From: a virus
Strand: one strand, 5' to 3'
Virus record (IMG/VR): IMGVR_UViG_3300009285_002240
Span: 1 to 29,243 of that record
DNA: 29,243 nt
The notes under the pieces are model-generated. The model was not told the DNA's origin and made no database searches. It saw only the letters and a list, made by a program, of their open reading frames with translations. The position numbers and the translations under genes were made by a program. Shown piece after piece: positions 1 to 7,160 of this stretch; the first letter of the stretch is position 1, and each line of letters begins with the position of its first letter.

Positions 1-39
1 TAATCTCTTCTCTTTTTGCTTGGCAGTTTCTTTTGTCAT
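1..39 (-). CDS. 5' end of a leftward gene running off the left edge
   Basis: Only the first 13 codons are present: MTKETAKQKEKRL, lysine-rich and open to the edge. A GTG at 54-52 is in frame, and a TGA lies three codons further upstream. An AAGGA lies almost against the ATG, too close for a normal ribosome site. A TATAAT (51-46) ends six bases before the ATG, the same geometry as other apparently leaderless genes here, although no matching -35 was found for it. The strong leftward promoter at 161-133 also reads into this gene. Position opposite the rightward module would suit a regulator, but no domain is visible, so the function is unknown. Confidence 0.5.
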   Translation of the reverse strand, partial: MTKETAKQKEKRL

Positions 40-82
40 ATCCTTATTATACACCCGTTGTCAAGTGGTAGACTATTTATAT

Positions 83-102
83 CATTATTTGTTTTTCCTC
101 CT
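83..102 (-). promoter_or_regulatory. Strong ribosome site followed by a two-codon minigene (ATG ATA TAA)
   Basis: On the minus strand a perfect AGGAGG (102-97) is followed 11 bases later by ATG ATA TAA (start 85-83, stop extending to 77). It lies in the predicted 5' region of the leftward transcript, about 25 bases from the expected start point and upstream of the gene starting at 39. It could be a reinitiation leader or a true minigene. Phage lambda bar minigenes carry the same Met-Ile-stop codons, but a match this short can arise by chance. Confidence 0.35.
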
Positions 103-132
103 GTTTATTTAATCTAATGTAGCACTAACATT

Positions 133-161
133 ATTATAGGCTAGCACTAACATTTATTCAA
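133..161 (-). promoter_or_regulatory. Leftward sigma70-type promoter
   Basis: On the minus strand, TTGAAT (161-156) is separated by exactly 17 bases from a perfect TATAAT (138-133). Expected transcription start is near 126. The spacer contains one AGCACTAACA-type site and the start region another, so transcription to the left is probably repressed by whatever binds the repeats. Confidence 0.75.
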
Positions 162-202
162 TAGGTAATTATAAAGATTTCATAAAGAATTGTTAGTGCT
201 TA

Positions 203-231
203 TTGATATTGTCTGTTTTTTCGTGTAAAAT
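203..231 (+). promoter_or_regulatory. Rightward promoter of the first rightward gene, leaderless geometry
   Basis: TTGATA (203-208), a 17-base spacer and TAAAAT (226-231). The GTG of the downstream gene is at 238, only six bases after the -10, so the mRNA would start at or next to the start codon. Inverted copies of the operator-like repeat flank it at 191-200 and 231-240. Confidence 0.65.
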
Positions 232-237
232 GTTAGT

Positions 238-597
238 GTGTTCAAACACAGGGCGAGCTATAACGAGTACCAGCGCGACTTAATGCGTAAAAGGCGCGGC
301 ACACCTCAGGGCAGGGGCAAGGGGCGGCCAAAGGATATTAAATCCCTTCCCAACAGTAGCAACAATGATAGCGTACGCCCTGATCACCTGCCGGCATCTG
401 ATGAAACTGATTGCCAACCCAACCCCCTCCCAGATACCATATCTCTATATGGTTCTAATTACTCTAAAGAAGAGATAAAGAGAGCGCTGGATATTCAATC
501 CAAACCCTTTATCCCGGTAGCTGTCAAGAATCGCGTATCACCTCTTATCAAAGCTGCCCCCCCTACTCAAGAGGACATCGATGCTCCCAGGCTTTAG
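238..597 (+). CDS. Small basic protein of unknown function, probably leaderless
   Basis: A 119-residue product. The N-terminal 30 residues are strongly basic with a YNEYQRDLMRKRRG stretch followed by GKGRPK, then a Pro/Ser/Asn-rich middle and a helical patch (KEEIKRALDI). The basic N-terminus suggests nucleic-acid binding, but no known domain is recognised. The GTG start is chosen because an in-frame stop lies just upstream (226-228) and the promoter -10 ends six bases before it. There is no Shine-Dalgarno sequence. An internal ATG at 283 is an alternative start. It is the first gene of the rightward unit and its start lies within an operator-like repeat, so it is probably controlled by the repeat-binding protein. 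Confidence 0.5.
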   Translation: MFKHRASYNEYQRDLMRKRRGTPQGRGKGRPKDIKSLPNSSNNDSVRPDHLPASDETDCQPNPLPDTISLYGSNYSKEEIKRALDIQSKPFIPVAVKNRVSPLIKAAPPTQEDIDAPRL

Positions 598-618
598 GGG
601 GTGGGGATGAGGGGTTAT

Positions 619-1018
619 TGTTAGTCCTGATTACGAGAACATCACGAAATACTTATGTTAAGTAAGTTTAACGAATCTCTTTAGCTTCCCTCACTCATAA
701 GCAAAAACATTATCCTCTCACAGGTAAATCCCGCTCGCCCCAGGCTGAAAAGCACATAACGTATATTGTGCGCCCCAAATAGGAAATCTCACTCGTGCAG
801 GTGCGAAGGGATTACGAATTGACATAAGGCTGTTAGTAGTTTAACCCATTCCCAACAAATAGAGAAAAATGAAGTCGAGGCTAGGGAAGTACCAACGGAG
901 TAGGAATGAATTAGGCAGGAGGGCGCTAACAGCACTAACAGTTTGATTTAGCCGGGGAATAACAATTAAATTAGCTACAAAGTACTAACATTAAGATAGT
1001 AAAAAGTTAGTACTAACA
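619..1018. repeat. Second cluster of AGCACTAACA-type repeats in a mostly gene-free stretch
   Basis: Copies: TGTTAGTCCT 619-628, TGTTAGTAGT 831-840, a degenerate GGCGCTAACA 922-931 abutting a perfect AGCACTAACA 931-940, AGTACTAACA 981-990, and a perfect 12-base palindrome GTTAGTACTAAC at 1006-1017. The palindrome shows that the motif is a half-site of a symmetric binding site. It ends three bases before a TTGACA (1021-1026), the same placement as the copy before the -35 at 203. The rest of 598-1030 has no ORF that could be supported. The stretch could be an extended operator, a partition site or an iteron-type replication origin. Confidence 0.65.
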
Positions 1019-1030
1019 ATTTGACAGGCA

Positions 1031-1050
1031 GTGAAAGAGTGTGAAAGAGT
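1031..1050 (+). repeat. Perfect 10-base tandem duplication
   Basis: GTGAAAGAGT occurs twice back to back (1031-1040 and 1041-1050) directly after the TTGACA at 1021-1026. It lies in the leader of the gene starting at 1079. Its role is unknown; it may simply be a slippage duplication. Confidence 0.6.
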
Positions 1051-1078
1051 AGGTCATGGGGTAAAAAAGGGAGGCGTT

Positions 1079-1426
1079 ATGACATACAGACCTGAAGGAT
1101 GGGAAGAAAGGTATAAAAAAGAGAATCTACATAATTACAGACTGGAACAGGAATGTATTAAGGAAACCTTTGAAAGCGGTGTCGATGCCATATTAGGGGA
1201 GTTGAAGAAGCAACCAACGTCAAATAGGGGTTATTGTCATCAAGGTAAGTATGATAATAGTTTGGAATTAGCTTTTGGCACATGGGTATTCATACCGGAT
1301 GATGACATAAATTCCGGTTACACGCTTAATTGTCAGAAGTGCGGCTGTCCTTATTTCTCTACAGAGGCGTTTCCAGGGATACAAATTTGTCCGAAATGCT
1401 GCAATCCTGAGACACATTTTTCATAG
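1079..1426 (+). CDS. Zinc-ribbon protein of unknown function
   Basis: A 115-residue protein. The N-terminal half is charged and helical. The C-terminal third has two CxxC knuckles (C85/C88 and C104/C107), which should bind one zinc ion as a zinc ribbon. The ATG at 1079 is preferred over an in-frame GTG at 1031 because GGGAGG lies at the right distance upstream (1069-1074). A TTGACA at 1021-1026 may be the -35 of its promoter, but no convincing -10 was found. Small zinc-ribbon proteins are common near phage terminase genes. A nucleic-acid or protein-contact role is possible but not shown. Confidence 0.7.
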   Translation: MTYRPEGWEERYKKENLHNYRLEQECIKETFESGVDAILGELKKQPTSNRGYCHQGKYDNSLELAFGTWVFIPDDDINSGYTLNCQKCGCPYFSTEAFPGIQICPKCCNPETHFS

Positions 1427-1451
1427 ACATAATCAGCCAGATAAAAGTATG

Positions 1452-1460
1452 TGATAAAAT
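1452..1460 (+). promoter_or_regulatory. Extended -10 promoter, leaderless geometry
   Basis: TGATAAAAT gives an extended -10 (TGn-TAAAAT, hexamer 1455-1460). The ATG of the next gene is at 1467, six bases after the hexamer, and has no ribosome site. No -35 was recognised at the expected distance. Confidence 0.5.
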
Positions 1461-1466
1461 ATAGTT

Positions 1467-1688
1467 ATGGACATAAGAGATTTACCGCCTGATATAGCCG
1501 AGAACCAGAAGTCTAACCGTCGATTCATAAGGGAGTACGTAAAAGACAGGACTATCTCCCGTGCCCTTTCAAAGTTACTGAATGATAAATTACATTATTT
1601 TGACTTAGGTTATAAGTGCGAACTAACACCGGAGCAATTAGACGAGGCGATAAAGAAGGAGGTAGAAGATGGAAAAGAAAATGGGTAA
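1467..1688 (+). CDS. Small hypothetical phage protein
   Basis: A 73-residue, charged, mostly helical protein (MDIRDLPPDIAENQ...) with no recognised domain. The start is the first ATG after the extended -10 at 1455-1460 and would give a leaderless message. Its last 20 bases overlap the start of the methionine-rich gene at 1669, so the two are probably translationally coupled. A DNA- or terminase-related role is conceivable from its place before the terminase genes, but this is only context. Confidence 0.6.
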   Translation: MDIRDLPPDIAENQKSNRRFIREYVKDRTISRALSKLLNDKLHYFDLGYKCELTPEQLDEAIKKEVEDGKENG

Positions 1689-1791
1689 GGACATGATGAT
1701 GAAGCAGGGAAAGCACATGATGGATGAGGGTAAGATGATGATGGAGAAGGGCAAGAAGAAAATGGAGAAAGCCAGGTCCATGAAAAAATAG
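1669..1791 (+). CDS. Methionine/lysine-rich 40-residue protein
   Basis: ATG at 1669 follows a perfect AAGGAGG (1656-1662) at six bases, so translation is well supported. The product begins MEKKMGKDMMMKQGKH and has 12 methionines and 13 lysines among 40 residues, with repeated MM/MMM and GK patterns suggesting an amphipathic helix. It overlaps the preceding gene in another frame. Met-rich patches can bind copper or silver, or form hydrophobic contacts like signal-recognition M domains. No family is recognised and the function is unknown. Confidence 0.65.
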   Translation: MEKKMGKDMMMKQGKHMMDEGKMMMEKGKKKMEKARSMKK

Positions 1792-1902
1792 GGAACTAAA
1801 GAATGAAGATTAAACAACCTGTTTATATTGTTTTGACTTGTTCTTCCAATGTAAAACTGTTTAACTGGAAATATTGGATTCGCACATGTGCAAGGAGGGA
1901 AT

Positions 1903-2031
1903 ATGCCGAAGGAAATGGAGCGCAAGTTAAAGACACAGGCTAAAAAGAAATTCCCTAATAATAAAAAGAAACAAGATGCTTACACATACGGGACTATGAG
2001 AAAAACTGGCTGGAAGCCTAAAAAGAAGTAA
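1903..2031 (+). CDS. Small basic conserved-type phage protein (KTGWKPKK C-terminus)
   Basis: A 42-residue protein, MPKEMERKLKTQAKKK... ending TYGTMRKTGWKPKKK. AAGGAGGG (1892-1899) precedes the ATG. The layout MP-x-ERKLK-x(n)-AYxYGTxRKTGWKP resembles tiny proteins seen in many phage genomes, recognised by eye. The high positive charge suggests nucleic-acid contact. It ends one base before the terminase small subunit start and is probably in the same operon. Confidence 0.65.
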   Translation: MPKEMERKLKTQAKKKFPNNKKKQDAYTYGTMRKTGWKPKKK

Positions 2032-2032
2032 C

Positions 2033-2521
2033 ATGCCGGCAGAACAAAAAACAGCGGAGAAAACCGAATTTAAAAAGATAATGTCAGACCCCGTTTACAA
2101 ACGGAGTCTGAACCTTTTTACCCAGCAGGATGTTTGCAGGTATTTGAAAATCACCCCCATAACTTTCAAGAGGTGGGAGGAAAAACTTGACAGGATCGGG
2201 TTGAGCGATGAAGAGGTGGATTTAAAATTCTTTACAGACGATATTAAAAAGCTTGTAGGGAGAAACCCGCAGTACGCTACTCTTTATGCCAGGTTAATGC
2301 AGTATGATAAACCAAAGGAGATAAAAGAGCGTGATTTCTCCCCCGATGAATACGTCAGTCTCGGAATCAGGGTCAGGGAAGAGCTTAGACGCGAGTTCCA
2401 AATCTCTGGATGCTGCCCTGTGTGCCATTTCTCTAAAACACTTTGCGGCAAACCACGTGATGATCCAGAACCAGAACACCAACAGAGTGGAACAGTGGCA
2501 ATCATGGCCGTACCTGCTTGA
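2033..2521 (+). CDS. Putative terminase small subunit
   Basis: A 162-residue protein directly before the large subunit. Residues about 25-60 (SLNLFTQQDVCRYLKITPITFKRW) look like a helix-turn-helix, as in small subunits that bind the packaging site. A charged helix follows (DEYVSLGIRVREELRREF, about residues 105-122). The last 40 residues have a CCPVCHFSKTLC cluster and low-complexity sequence, and are encoded by DNA that also encodes the start of the large subunit in another frame. The overlap is about 190 bases, unusually long. Either the C-terminal tail is genuine or a frameshift/sequence error exists near 2330-2520. The small-subunit call rests on position plus the HTH. Confidence 0.6.
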   Translation: MPAEQKTAEKTEFKKIMSDPVYKRSLNLFTQQDVCRYLKITPITFKRWEEKLDRIGLSDEEVDLKFFTDDIKKLVGRNPQYATLYARLMQYDKPKEIKERDFSPDEYVSLGIRVREELRREFQISGCCPVCHFSKTLCGKPRDDPEPEHQQSGTVAIMAVPA

Positions 2522-3890
2522 CCTGATCGATATAATTTTAAACTATGACGTAATCTATATCTTAAAAGCCTCGCAGTTGGGCATCTCATGGCTCATGGGT
2601 ATCTACAATCTGTGGGTGGCTATTTTTAATGAGACCGCCAAATGTCTTCTATTGTCTCAAGGACAGGCCGAAGCCTACGATTTATTAGCCAAGTGTTCTT
2701 TTATCTTCGACCATTTACCAGGTTATTTGAAAGTCCCTATTCAGAGAGACAACAGGGAGTTGATCAAGTTCCAGAACACCCGTGCGGAAATCAAGGCCCT
2801 CCCTTCTACTGAAAAGGCCGGGCACGGCTATCAGGCTTCAGTTGTAACGAGAGACGAACTAGCCAGACATGAATACGCAAGGGAAAACTTCAGAGCTGTA
2901 TCCCGCGCTATCGATTCAGGCGGTAAACTAATAGAACTCTCCACAGCTAATAAACAAGATAACGATAACTATTTCAGTGAAAAGACACAGGATTTTCTTA
3001 ATCTCGAAGGCACGGTAAAAAAGACCTTACCTTCAGGTGTGGATTTGTTCGCCAACCCTAAAAGACCCGGGACTTGTATGGTTTTTCTTTCATGGAAATT
3101 GAGACCGGTACGATATGAAGGACTTACTCTTGATGAGTGGTGGAACTCCCGTATTCTAACAAAGTACACTCCGTTAGAAATCGATGAACAATACCCCTCA
3201 TGTGTCGAGGATGTTTTTAAACCTTCATTAACAATGTCGTATTTTGATGCATTAGCTTTGGAAGAGATGGGGTTTCAGGTCATGCCTCCGATAAACCAAC
3301 AAGAAATCAGCACGTTCAATTCTGTAGTGAGAGTTTACAAACTTCCGATTAAAGGGAGAAGGTATGTTTTATTCACCGACCCGTCAGATGGTGTTTCGGA
3401 CCCGTTCGTCACCGGGGTCATGGATTTCGTAACCGGAGAGGTAGTCGCAAGCGCCAGTGGTAAAATAAAGGTAGATGCAGTTGCGGAAATACACGATTAT
3501 CTAAGCAGGACGTATGATGCGATTAATTCTTACGAATACACGGGGAGCGCCGGGGGGACTTTTGCCAAGTGCCTGGAGACCTTCCAAACACCTAAGCAAG
3601 CAATGAGAAGAAAGCCTGATGGTAAAATAGAGATAGGGAAGAAGGGACAGTGGGTATCGACTGAATCAAAGAGGATAATGTTCTCGGACTTGGGATTAGG
3701 GGTTACTAAAAGACAAATCGTGTGTCACGACAGGGAGTTTATGCAGCAGGCAAAATTAGTCACGAGAAACGGCACTGACCCCGTAACTGAAAGGAAATTG
3801 AGTTTCGATTGGGTGATGATGATGGCAGGTTTGTGGCAGCTGCAAAAATGGATTCCCAGAGGGACATATTCGGCCTGGACAGTGAGGTGA
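2331..3890 (+). CDS. terL: Terminase large subunit (packaging ATPase and nuclease)
   Basis: A 519-residue motor protein that pumps DNA into the prohead and cuts it. ATPase domain: Walker A-like KASQLGIS at residues 79-86, a deviant form typical of terminases; Walker B VVTRDE with D175/E176; coupling motif LST near 203-205. RNase H-like nuclease: D350 (FTDPSDG), E402 (SYEYTG) and D493 (SFDW). The GTG at 2331 has AAAGGAG ten bases upstream; ATG 2346 is an alternative. The terminase-like sequence (LKHFAANHVMIQN) begins around residue 35, so the real start must lie inside the preceding gene. The product is near the usual size. The portal gene follows after five bases. Confidence 0.93.
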   Translation: MISPPMNTSVSESGSGKSLDASSKSLDAALCAISLKHFAANHVMIQNQNTNRVEQWQSWPYLLDLIDIILNYDVIYILKASQLGISWLMGIYNLWVAIFNETAKCLLLSQGQAEAYDLLAKCSFIFDHLPGYLKVPIQRDNRELIKFQNTRAEIKALPSTEKAGHGYQASVVTRDELARHEYARENFRAVSRAIDSGGKLIELSTANKQDNDNYFSEKTQDFLNLEGTVKKTLPSGVDLFANPKRPGTCMVFLSWKLRPVRYEGLTLDEWWNSRILTKYTPLEIDEQYPSCVEDVFKPSLTMSYFDALALEEMGFQVMPPINQQEISTFNSVVRVYKLPIKGRRYVLFTDPSDGVSDPFVTGVMDFVTGEVVASASGKIKVDAVAEIHDYLSRTYDAINSYEYTGSAGGTFAKCLETFQTPKQAMRRKPDGKIEIGKKGQWVSTESKRIMFSDLGLGVTKRQIVCHDREFMQQAKLVTRNGTDPVTERKLSFDWVMMMAGLWQLQKWIPRGTYSAWTVR

Positions 3891-3895
3891 TATGA

Positions 3896-5590
3896 GTGTT
3901 AGAAGTTAAAGAAATCAGGGAGTTCAGTACGTATCAGGAAAAGACTCGCCATTCCAAAAGACTGCTAGAACAGAAGACCGACATGGAGTTTTGGAATGAC
4001 GTATATACATTACCCCTGGTTAAGAATGACTCGTATGTTTTAAGGACTGGTTTTGTCCCTGAAATGATGAACGGAATCACTCAACAACTAATTGGGGAGA
4101 ATCCTAAACTATATACAAAATCAAGAAAAGACACTGATGCTTCCAAGAAGGCTTCTTTGAGAATAGCCGGTGAAGGGAATAGGTATTTAAAAACTCTCTT
4201 GAGGGAGAGGTTCTCACCCTATAGAGAGACATTTAAAAAACTGAACATTCGAGGGGAGGCATGGATTTACGTCCCTCATAATGAATACTGCGCTCTTAAC
4301 GATAACTGGTACGAAGAAAATCCTGATTTAATTCCAGTCCAGTTTATTTTGTTCGATCCTATGGTGGTGTTTGCCGATCCCAATGAAGAAAAGGATGGTG
4401 AACCAGAGAGGATTTGCGTTTCTTACGAACGTTCAATACGGGATTTAAAAACTAAATATCCCGATTGGAATCCCAAAGCAAGCACCAAAAACGATAACAA
4501 TACCAAAGTCCCATTTTTATACTATATCGATAAAGACCAGATGTACGCGGAGGCCGATGAGATGGTTTTGTTCAGGAAAACCAACATCTACGGTTTAGTT
4601 CCTTTCGTTCATGCTTACGCCGGCTACGGTATAGAAACTTTAGACCGCGACCCGGCCAAACTCGCTTTATCCAGAATAGGCATGATGAGGGACATCGTGA
4701 TTCAGCAATCCACTATCGATAGTGATATTTATTTCAATACTCACCGGTACGCCCATAAGCATAAGACTCTATTTATCCCGGCAGGAGCGGAGAGAAACCC
4801 TGATGCTTTTGCTGAATATACCGAAAACCCCGATGGTATAAGTGTAGTCCAACTACCGGACGGGGCATCTCCAGATTGGTTCAAGGTAGACGAGACTCAA
4901 CAGTTCGACCAGTCTATTTATTCTTACGCCGACAGAGTATTCGCCAGAAGTTCGATGTTGTATCCCATGTCTTTGAGGGGAGCGGCCTCCGGCACTTCAG
5001 GCAGGCAGGAGGATTTACTTTCAAGTTCAGGGCTGGCGATCTACCAGTGTTCGGTCGAGAATAACAATCTGCTGTGGTCAAGGGCTTGTGATAAGGCATT
5101 TAAAATCATCGATAGAATACCGAATCTTAGAACACCCGATCTAAAAGAGGGTGATTCTAATAGTGTATCGGAAATCACTGTCGATTTAAGAAGGGATGAT
5201 CTAGTCGACAGAGATAGAAAGATAGCCAACGGGAGAGTTTCAGTCACTAACGGCCAACGTTCTTTAAGAACGCATTTAATTAAAGACTATGGTTTGACAG
5301 AAGAAGAAGCCGATAATGAAATAGATGAAATACTGGCGGAAAAAATCATGTTCCAGTCTCCCGATATTGCGGCCTTCTTAGGATTCAAAGCAGCTCAAAA
5401 GTCTGGAATGGCGGATGAACTGGAGGCTTATAACGCTCAATTAGAGAAACCTCCTGAAATGGAGATGGGGAGTAAAATAGGTTCTAAAGGCGGCCAGCCC
5501 AGACAGGGAAATATCAAGACTGAAACAGGGGCAGAGATGGTTGATGTTTCAAATACCGCCGGGGGCATGAGGAGTCCAGCCAATGTCTGA
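3896..5590 (+). CDS. Portal protein
   Basis: A 564-residue protein forming the dodecameric ring at the capsid vertex through which DNA passes; terminase docks on it. The call rests on position directly after TerL, size, and typical portal pattern: an early region with RGEAWIYV near residues 119-126, FDPMVVFADP, a helical core with TSGRQEDLLSSSG near residues 375-390, and an acidic C-terminal tail. It starts with GTG after AGGTGA. An overlapping ATG at 3892 reads only five codons and is rejected. The last 8 bases overlap the next gene. Confidence 0.88.
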   Translation: MLEVKEIREFSTYQEKTRHSKRLLEQKTDMEFWNDVYTLPLVKNDSYVLRTGFVPEMMNGITQQLIGENPKLYTKSRKDTDASKKASLRIAGEGNRYLKTLLRERFSPYRETFKKLNIRGEAWIYVPHNEYCALNDNWYEENPDLIPVQFILFDPMVVFADPNEEKDGEPERICVSYERSIRDLKTKYPDWNPKASTKNDNNTKVPFLYYIDKDQMYAEADEMVLFRKTNIYGLVPFVHAYAGYGIETLDRDPAKLALSRIGMMRDIVIQQSTIDSDIYFNTHRYAHKHKTLFIPAGAERNPDAFAEYTENPDGISVVQLPDGASPDWFKVDETQQFDQSIYSYADRVFARSSMLYPMSLRGAASGTSGRQEDLLSSSGLAIYQCSVENNNLLWSRACDKAFKIIDRIPNLRTPDLKEGDSNSVSEITVDLRRDDLVDRDRKIANGRVSVTNGQRSLRTHLIKDYGLTEEEADNEIDEILAEKIMFQSPDIAAFLGFKAAQKSGMADELEAYNAQLEKPPEMEMGSKIGSKGGQPRQGNIKTETGAEMVDVSNTAGGMRSPANV

Positions 5591-5828
5591 AGGCAGATAC
5601 GACAGGATTTTAAATATTATCGAGTCAAGGGCTGGCAGAATTAATCAGAAGATGACAAAAGAGTTCAAAGGCAAACAGCCCTTCGATACCGTAAAGATGT
5701 CCAATGAAGAATTAGTCGCCCAATACATAGGCATCCCCGATGAAGTCAAAGCACAATTAAGACAGCAAATGCCTAACTTCGCACAAGTGGAGAACAGAAT
5801 TTTGAAGAAGATGGAGGGGATGAAATGA
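5583..5828 (+). CDS. Small helical protein, portal-linked
   Basis: An 81-residue charged protein, with predicted helices at residues 1-28 (MSEGRYDRILNIIESRAGRI) and 40-80. It overlaps the portal gene by 8 bases and the next gene by 4, so it is translationally coupled to both. No domain is recognised. Placement suggests a head-assembly accessory, but this is context only. Confidence 0.7.
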   Translation: MSEGRYDRILNIIESRAGRINQKMTKEFKGKQPFDTVKMSNEELVAQYIGIPDEVKAQLRQQMPNFAQVENRILKKMEGMK

Positions 5829-7159
5829 CAATGGACAGAAGAGATATAACCGAATTTATGAACTGGCTTGCGAAAAATTATGGTTCCGGCAGTCCCGTAT
5901 TAAGAGAGTTTTTAAAAGAATACAATCAAGGCAAGATCAGTTTCCCTGTCAAAAGGAATCTTATAAAAGGGATAGGCTGGACGTGGAAATACGACTGGAC
6001 TAAACTCTATGACGCATATAAGAATCCTCAAATTGAAGTTCCCACTCCTGACGAATCCATCGCTCCGAATGTAACAGACGAAGAAAAAACCTACTTAGGT
6101 TATACTCCTGAAGAAATTGCTATTGGTATTCCTGACCTGGAACTTGAACGTGAACGTTTAAATTGGGGGCAGGAACAGGATAAATGGCAGAGACAACTAA
6201 AAGAAAGAGAGTTTGCCCAAGATGCTGCCGATAGAGCTTCCGAAACCCAGCGGATGAAATATGAAGGTCAACTTGCAGGTTATAGCCAGTGGTTGGGAAA
6301 TGCGTTAAATCCAAACAATCTCTGGCAACCGGATAAAGCCGATATAGATGCTCAACTCGAACAGGCTTGGGAGTCTGGAAGGCAGTTGTCTTTGAGGGAT
6401 TTGAAAGTGGACCCTTATAAGAACTGGATAACGATAGGCGATGTCCAGTCGGCAAAGAATCCGTTTACTACACAGAAAGCTACTACTGCGTTTGTTGATA
6501 CGGAACGTGCGGCTGAAATCGATACTGGAATCAAGTATTACGAGAGTAAACTAAAAGAATTAAACGATAGGCTGAAAGACCCTACCGACCCGCTTTATGA
6601 GAGTCCCGACTTTATGAACGCAAGGAAAACACTCAAAGATACAATAAGCGGGTTGAAAGACCAGAAGTATCAAGCTGAAGGCGGTTATGACTGGTCTGGC
6701 GGGGCGATGACGGGAATATTAACTTCTCATCCGGGAAGCACTCCTGCGGGATTAACTAATTCAGCCGCAGCATTTTACCAGAATCCTAACAGTCCTGAAT
6801 TTGCCGCTACCAGTTCAGCGGATAAAATAACTATGGGCAACATCATAGGAAGTTTAACCGGGGCAGCGATGTCCTCGGGGTATAGGCCGTCTGTAGAAGA
6901 TAAAGGCACGTTAACACCTTCATGGTTAAAGACCTTTTCCCCCGGACTTGGCGAGTATATACCTAGAACCGGAGCGGCAGCTGAAGGTATCACTCCTTCA
7001 AGACAGTCGTTTAATAGACTCGCCCCTTCTCAGCGAAGCATGTTGGCTGGTTACTATGAAAGGGCAGGTCAAAACCCGGCAGACATGCTGTGGTCAATGG
7101 ATGTCCAAACTCCTCAGACATTAAGACTCGGCAGAACATGGAAACCGGCGAGGGTGTAA
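5825..7159 (+). CDS. Predicted virion-associated protein of unknown function
   Basis: A 444-residue protein starting ATGACAATG after GAGGGG, overlapping the previous stop by four bases. The N-terminal 60 residues are globular (MNWLAKNYGSGSPVLREFL). Residues about 95-160 form a charged coiled-coil candidate (LELERERLNWGQEQDKWQRQ), another charged helix lies near 230-260, and the last 150 residues are Gly/Ala/Ser/Pro-rich. This rod-plus-disordered architecture suits an internal or ejected virion protein or portal-bound assembly factor. No enzyme motif was seen. It forms a pair with the giant protein that follows. Confidence 0.7.
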   Translation: MTMDRRDITEFMNWLAKNYGSGSPVLREFLKEYNQGKISFPVKRNLIKGIGWTWKYDWTKLYDAYKNPQIEVPTPDESIAPNVTDEEKTYLGYTPEEIAIGIPDLELERERLNWGQEQDKWQRQLKEREFAQDAADRASETQRMKYEGQLAGYSQWLGNALNPNNLWQPDKADIDAQLEQAWESGRQLSLRDLKVDPYKNWITIGDVQSAKNPFTTQKATTAFVDTERAAEIDTGIKYYESKLKELNDRLKDPTDPLYESPDFMNARKTLKDTISGLKDQKYQAEGGYDWSGGAMTGILTSHPGSTPAGLTNSAAAFYQNPNSPEFAATSSADKITMGNIIGSLTGAAMSSGYRPSVEDKGTLTPSWLKTFSPGLGEYIPRTGAAAEGITPSRQSFNRLAPSQRSMLAGYYERAGQNPADMLWSMDVQTPQTLRLGRTWKPARV

Positions 7160-7160
7160 A

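Larger units (their letters stand above)
121..240. repeat. Operator-like repeat cluster AGCACTAACA in the divergent control region
   Basis: Two direct copies of AGCACTAACA (121-130, 143-152; 22 bases apart, about two helical turns) are followed by an inverted copy TGTTAGTGCT (191-200) and a near copy TGTTAGTGTG (231-240). Copy 2 lies inside the spacer of the leftward promoter and copy 1 covers its start region. Copy 3 sits just upstream of the rightward -35, and copy 4 runs from the -10 end into the GTG start of the first rightward gene. This is a typical arrangement for repressor operators controlling two divergent promoters. The binding protein is not identified. Confidence 0.75.

Noticed and set aside
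121-1018. CRISPR array from the repeated 10-mers
   Set aside because: Units are 10-12 bases, in both orientations, with irregular spacing and placed on promoters; not CRISPR-like.
1803-1943. 46-codon ORF (MKIKQPVYIVLTCSS...) between two small genes
   Set aside because: No real ribosome site, and it overlaps the well-supported gene at 1903 by about 40 bases in another frame.
3892-3909. ATG at 3892 as portal start
   Set aside because: Reads M-S-V-R-S-stop; the GTG at 3896 is in the portal frame.
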